The notes below the pieces were generated by a model. It did not search any database, was not told the DNA's origin, and saw nothing but the letters and a program-made list of their open reading frames with translations. This document shows, piece after piece, positions 63,317 through 64,000 of a stretch of 64,000 nucleotides of DNA (position 1 is its first letter; every line of letters starts with the position of its first letter). The DNA is from CAWCVR01 sp963799105. GTDB lineage: Bacteria > Acidobacteriota > Terriglobia > Bryobacterales > Bryobacteraceae. The position numbers and the translations under genes are program-made. The stretch covers positions 124,001-188,000 of the forward strand of contig CAWCVR010000007.1 in assembly GCA_963799105.1 (NCBI GenBank), given 5' to 3'.

Positions 63317-64000
63317 TCAGCGTTCGGCACCCACCATCTCCACAAACAGATCTTCCAGCGGCAGCCGCACGCAGCGAACGCCATCCACGCCCAGCAGTTC
63401 TTGCAGTTCGGCGCTCACCTCTTCGGGCGGCCTTTCGAACACGGCGTGCCAACTGTCGAACGACGACCGCACCCGCAGGCAGCCGGGCGCGCGCTCGAGC
63501 GCGGCGGAATCCCGTAGCGCGCTGCGAGGTATCATCGCCACACAGAAATCCTCGCGAATCCGCGCCAGGTCGCGATCCAGGCAAACCTTCCCGCGCTCGA
63601 TCAGCACTACGCGCGCGCCAATCCGTTCCACGTCGCTCATCTGGTGCGACGAAAACAGAATCGCGGTACCCTCGCGGTTCAGAAGCTGAATGGCGGTTTC
63701 CAGAAACTCGCGCCGCGCGGCCGGGTCCAGGCCGCCGGCCGGTTCGTCCAGCAGCAGCAGTTCCGGCCGGTGGCACACCGCGCACAGCAGCGCCACCTGC
63801 CGTGCCTGCCCCTTGCTGAGCGTGCCGATCTTCGCTTGCGACGGAATGCCGAACCGGCTCCGGAGTTGTCTCTCCAGTTCCATGTCCCAGTCCGGGAACA
63901 GAAACCGGTGGAACACGATCAGATCGTGCACCGACTCCCCGGCCGGCAGCACCTGGTCTTCGGCCACGTACCCGATCCGTTTCTTGACCTCGACCGGCCG
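63317..64000 (-). CDS. ABC transporter ATPase, N-terminus cut by window edge
   Basis: The frame is open to the right edge (upstream residues PVEVKKRIGYV). It contains the Q-loop region VKKRIGYVAEDQVLPA, signature LSKGQARQVALLCAV, Walker B ELLLLDEPAGGLDP and switch ILFSSHQMSDVER. Walker A lies beyond the window. The C-terminal extension resembles YxlF/CcmA-type exporters. It powers the adjacent permease. Confidence 0.88.
   Translation of the reverse strand, partial: RPVEVKKRIGYVAEDQVLPAGESVHDLIVFHRFLFPDWDMELERQLRSRFGIPSQAKIGTLSKGQARQVALLCAVCHRPELLLLDEPAGGLDPAARREFLETAIQLLNREGTAILFSSHQMSDVERIGARVVLIERGKVCLDRDLARIREDFCVAMIPRSALRDSAALERAPGCLRVRSSFDSWHAVFERPPEEVSAELQELLGVDGVRCVRLPLEDLFVEMVGAER

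Overview
The window looks like a chromosomal piece of a GC-rich acidobacterium of the Solibacter/Bryobacterales type. Two very large secreted proteins (26783-29110 minus, 29295-32408 plus) end in the C-terminal domain first catalogued from Solibacter (TIGR03437). Other pointers are a Tad pilus locus, a ClpC with the N-terminus usual in that phylum, and many secreted proteins without well-characterised relatives. This assignment rests on protein resemblance; no rRNA gene is present.

Layout. 0-9.9 kb: a GT39-type membrane glycosyltransferase cut by the left edge, a thioredoxin-fold protein divergent from an alpha/beta hydrolase, an MFS exporter, a DUF805 protein, an HExxH protein, an FHA-adenylate/guanylate cyclase and a small membrane protein. 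Dense palindromic repeats fill 1.6-1.9 and 3.45-3.83 kb. 9.9-23.4 kb: about 15 colinear minus-strand genes. A PilZ gene leads, then a membrane protein, two Flp pilins, CpaB, secretin, CpaE, CpaF ATPase, TadB and TadC. The same strand continues without a real break into two tiny membrane proteins, a prenyltransferase-repeat protein, a Tat-type DUF362 lipoprotein and a membrane protein. A divergent NarL-type regulator sits upstream. 25-34 kb: tyrS, the two TIGR03437 proteins, an outer-membrane barrel and a LolD-like ATPase whose 3' end merges into a 15-bp minisatellite. 34-48.7 kb: clpC, small proteins, an oxidoreductase, two parvulin PPIases, a methyltransferase with a signal peptide, clpS, cysteine desulfurase, a DedA-type protein, two PhoB-like regulators without a kinase, and two paralogues of an uncharacterised secreted family.

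48.7-54.4 kb is an accessory island ending at a tRNA-Arg gene. It holds VapBC, an AbiEii-like nucleotidyltransferase pair, an orphan HigA beside a chimeric higB remnant, a decayed group II intron reverse transcriptase and a Panacea-domain toxin-antitoxin pair, with an FtsX-like permease and LolA-like protein inside it. 54.4-64 kb: cyclophilin, FAH-family hydrolase, desaturase and a PEP-CTERM protein, then an S-adenosylmethionine cycle cluster (ArsR-methyltransferase fusion divergent from ahcY, then metK). An ABC-2 permease and an ATPase cut by the right edge close the window.

Five genes carry a single reading-frame break, four of them in short homopolymers. These may be assembly errors rather than real pseudogenes. 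The most promising undescribed elements are the paired structured spacers around the flp genes, the two micro-ORFs and downstream genes attached to the Tad operon, the matched 17-bp palindromes before the GT39 gene, and the putative SAM-cycle operator.
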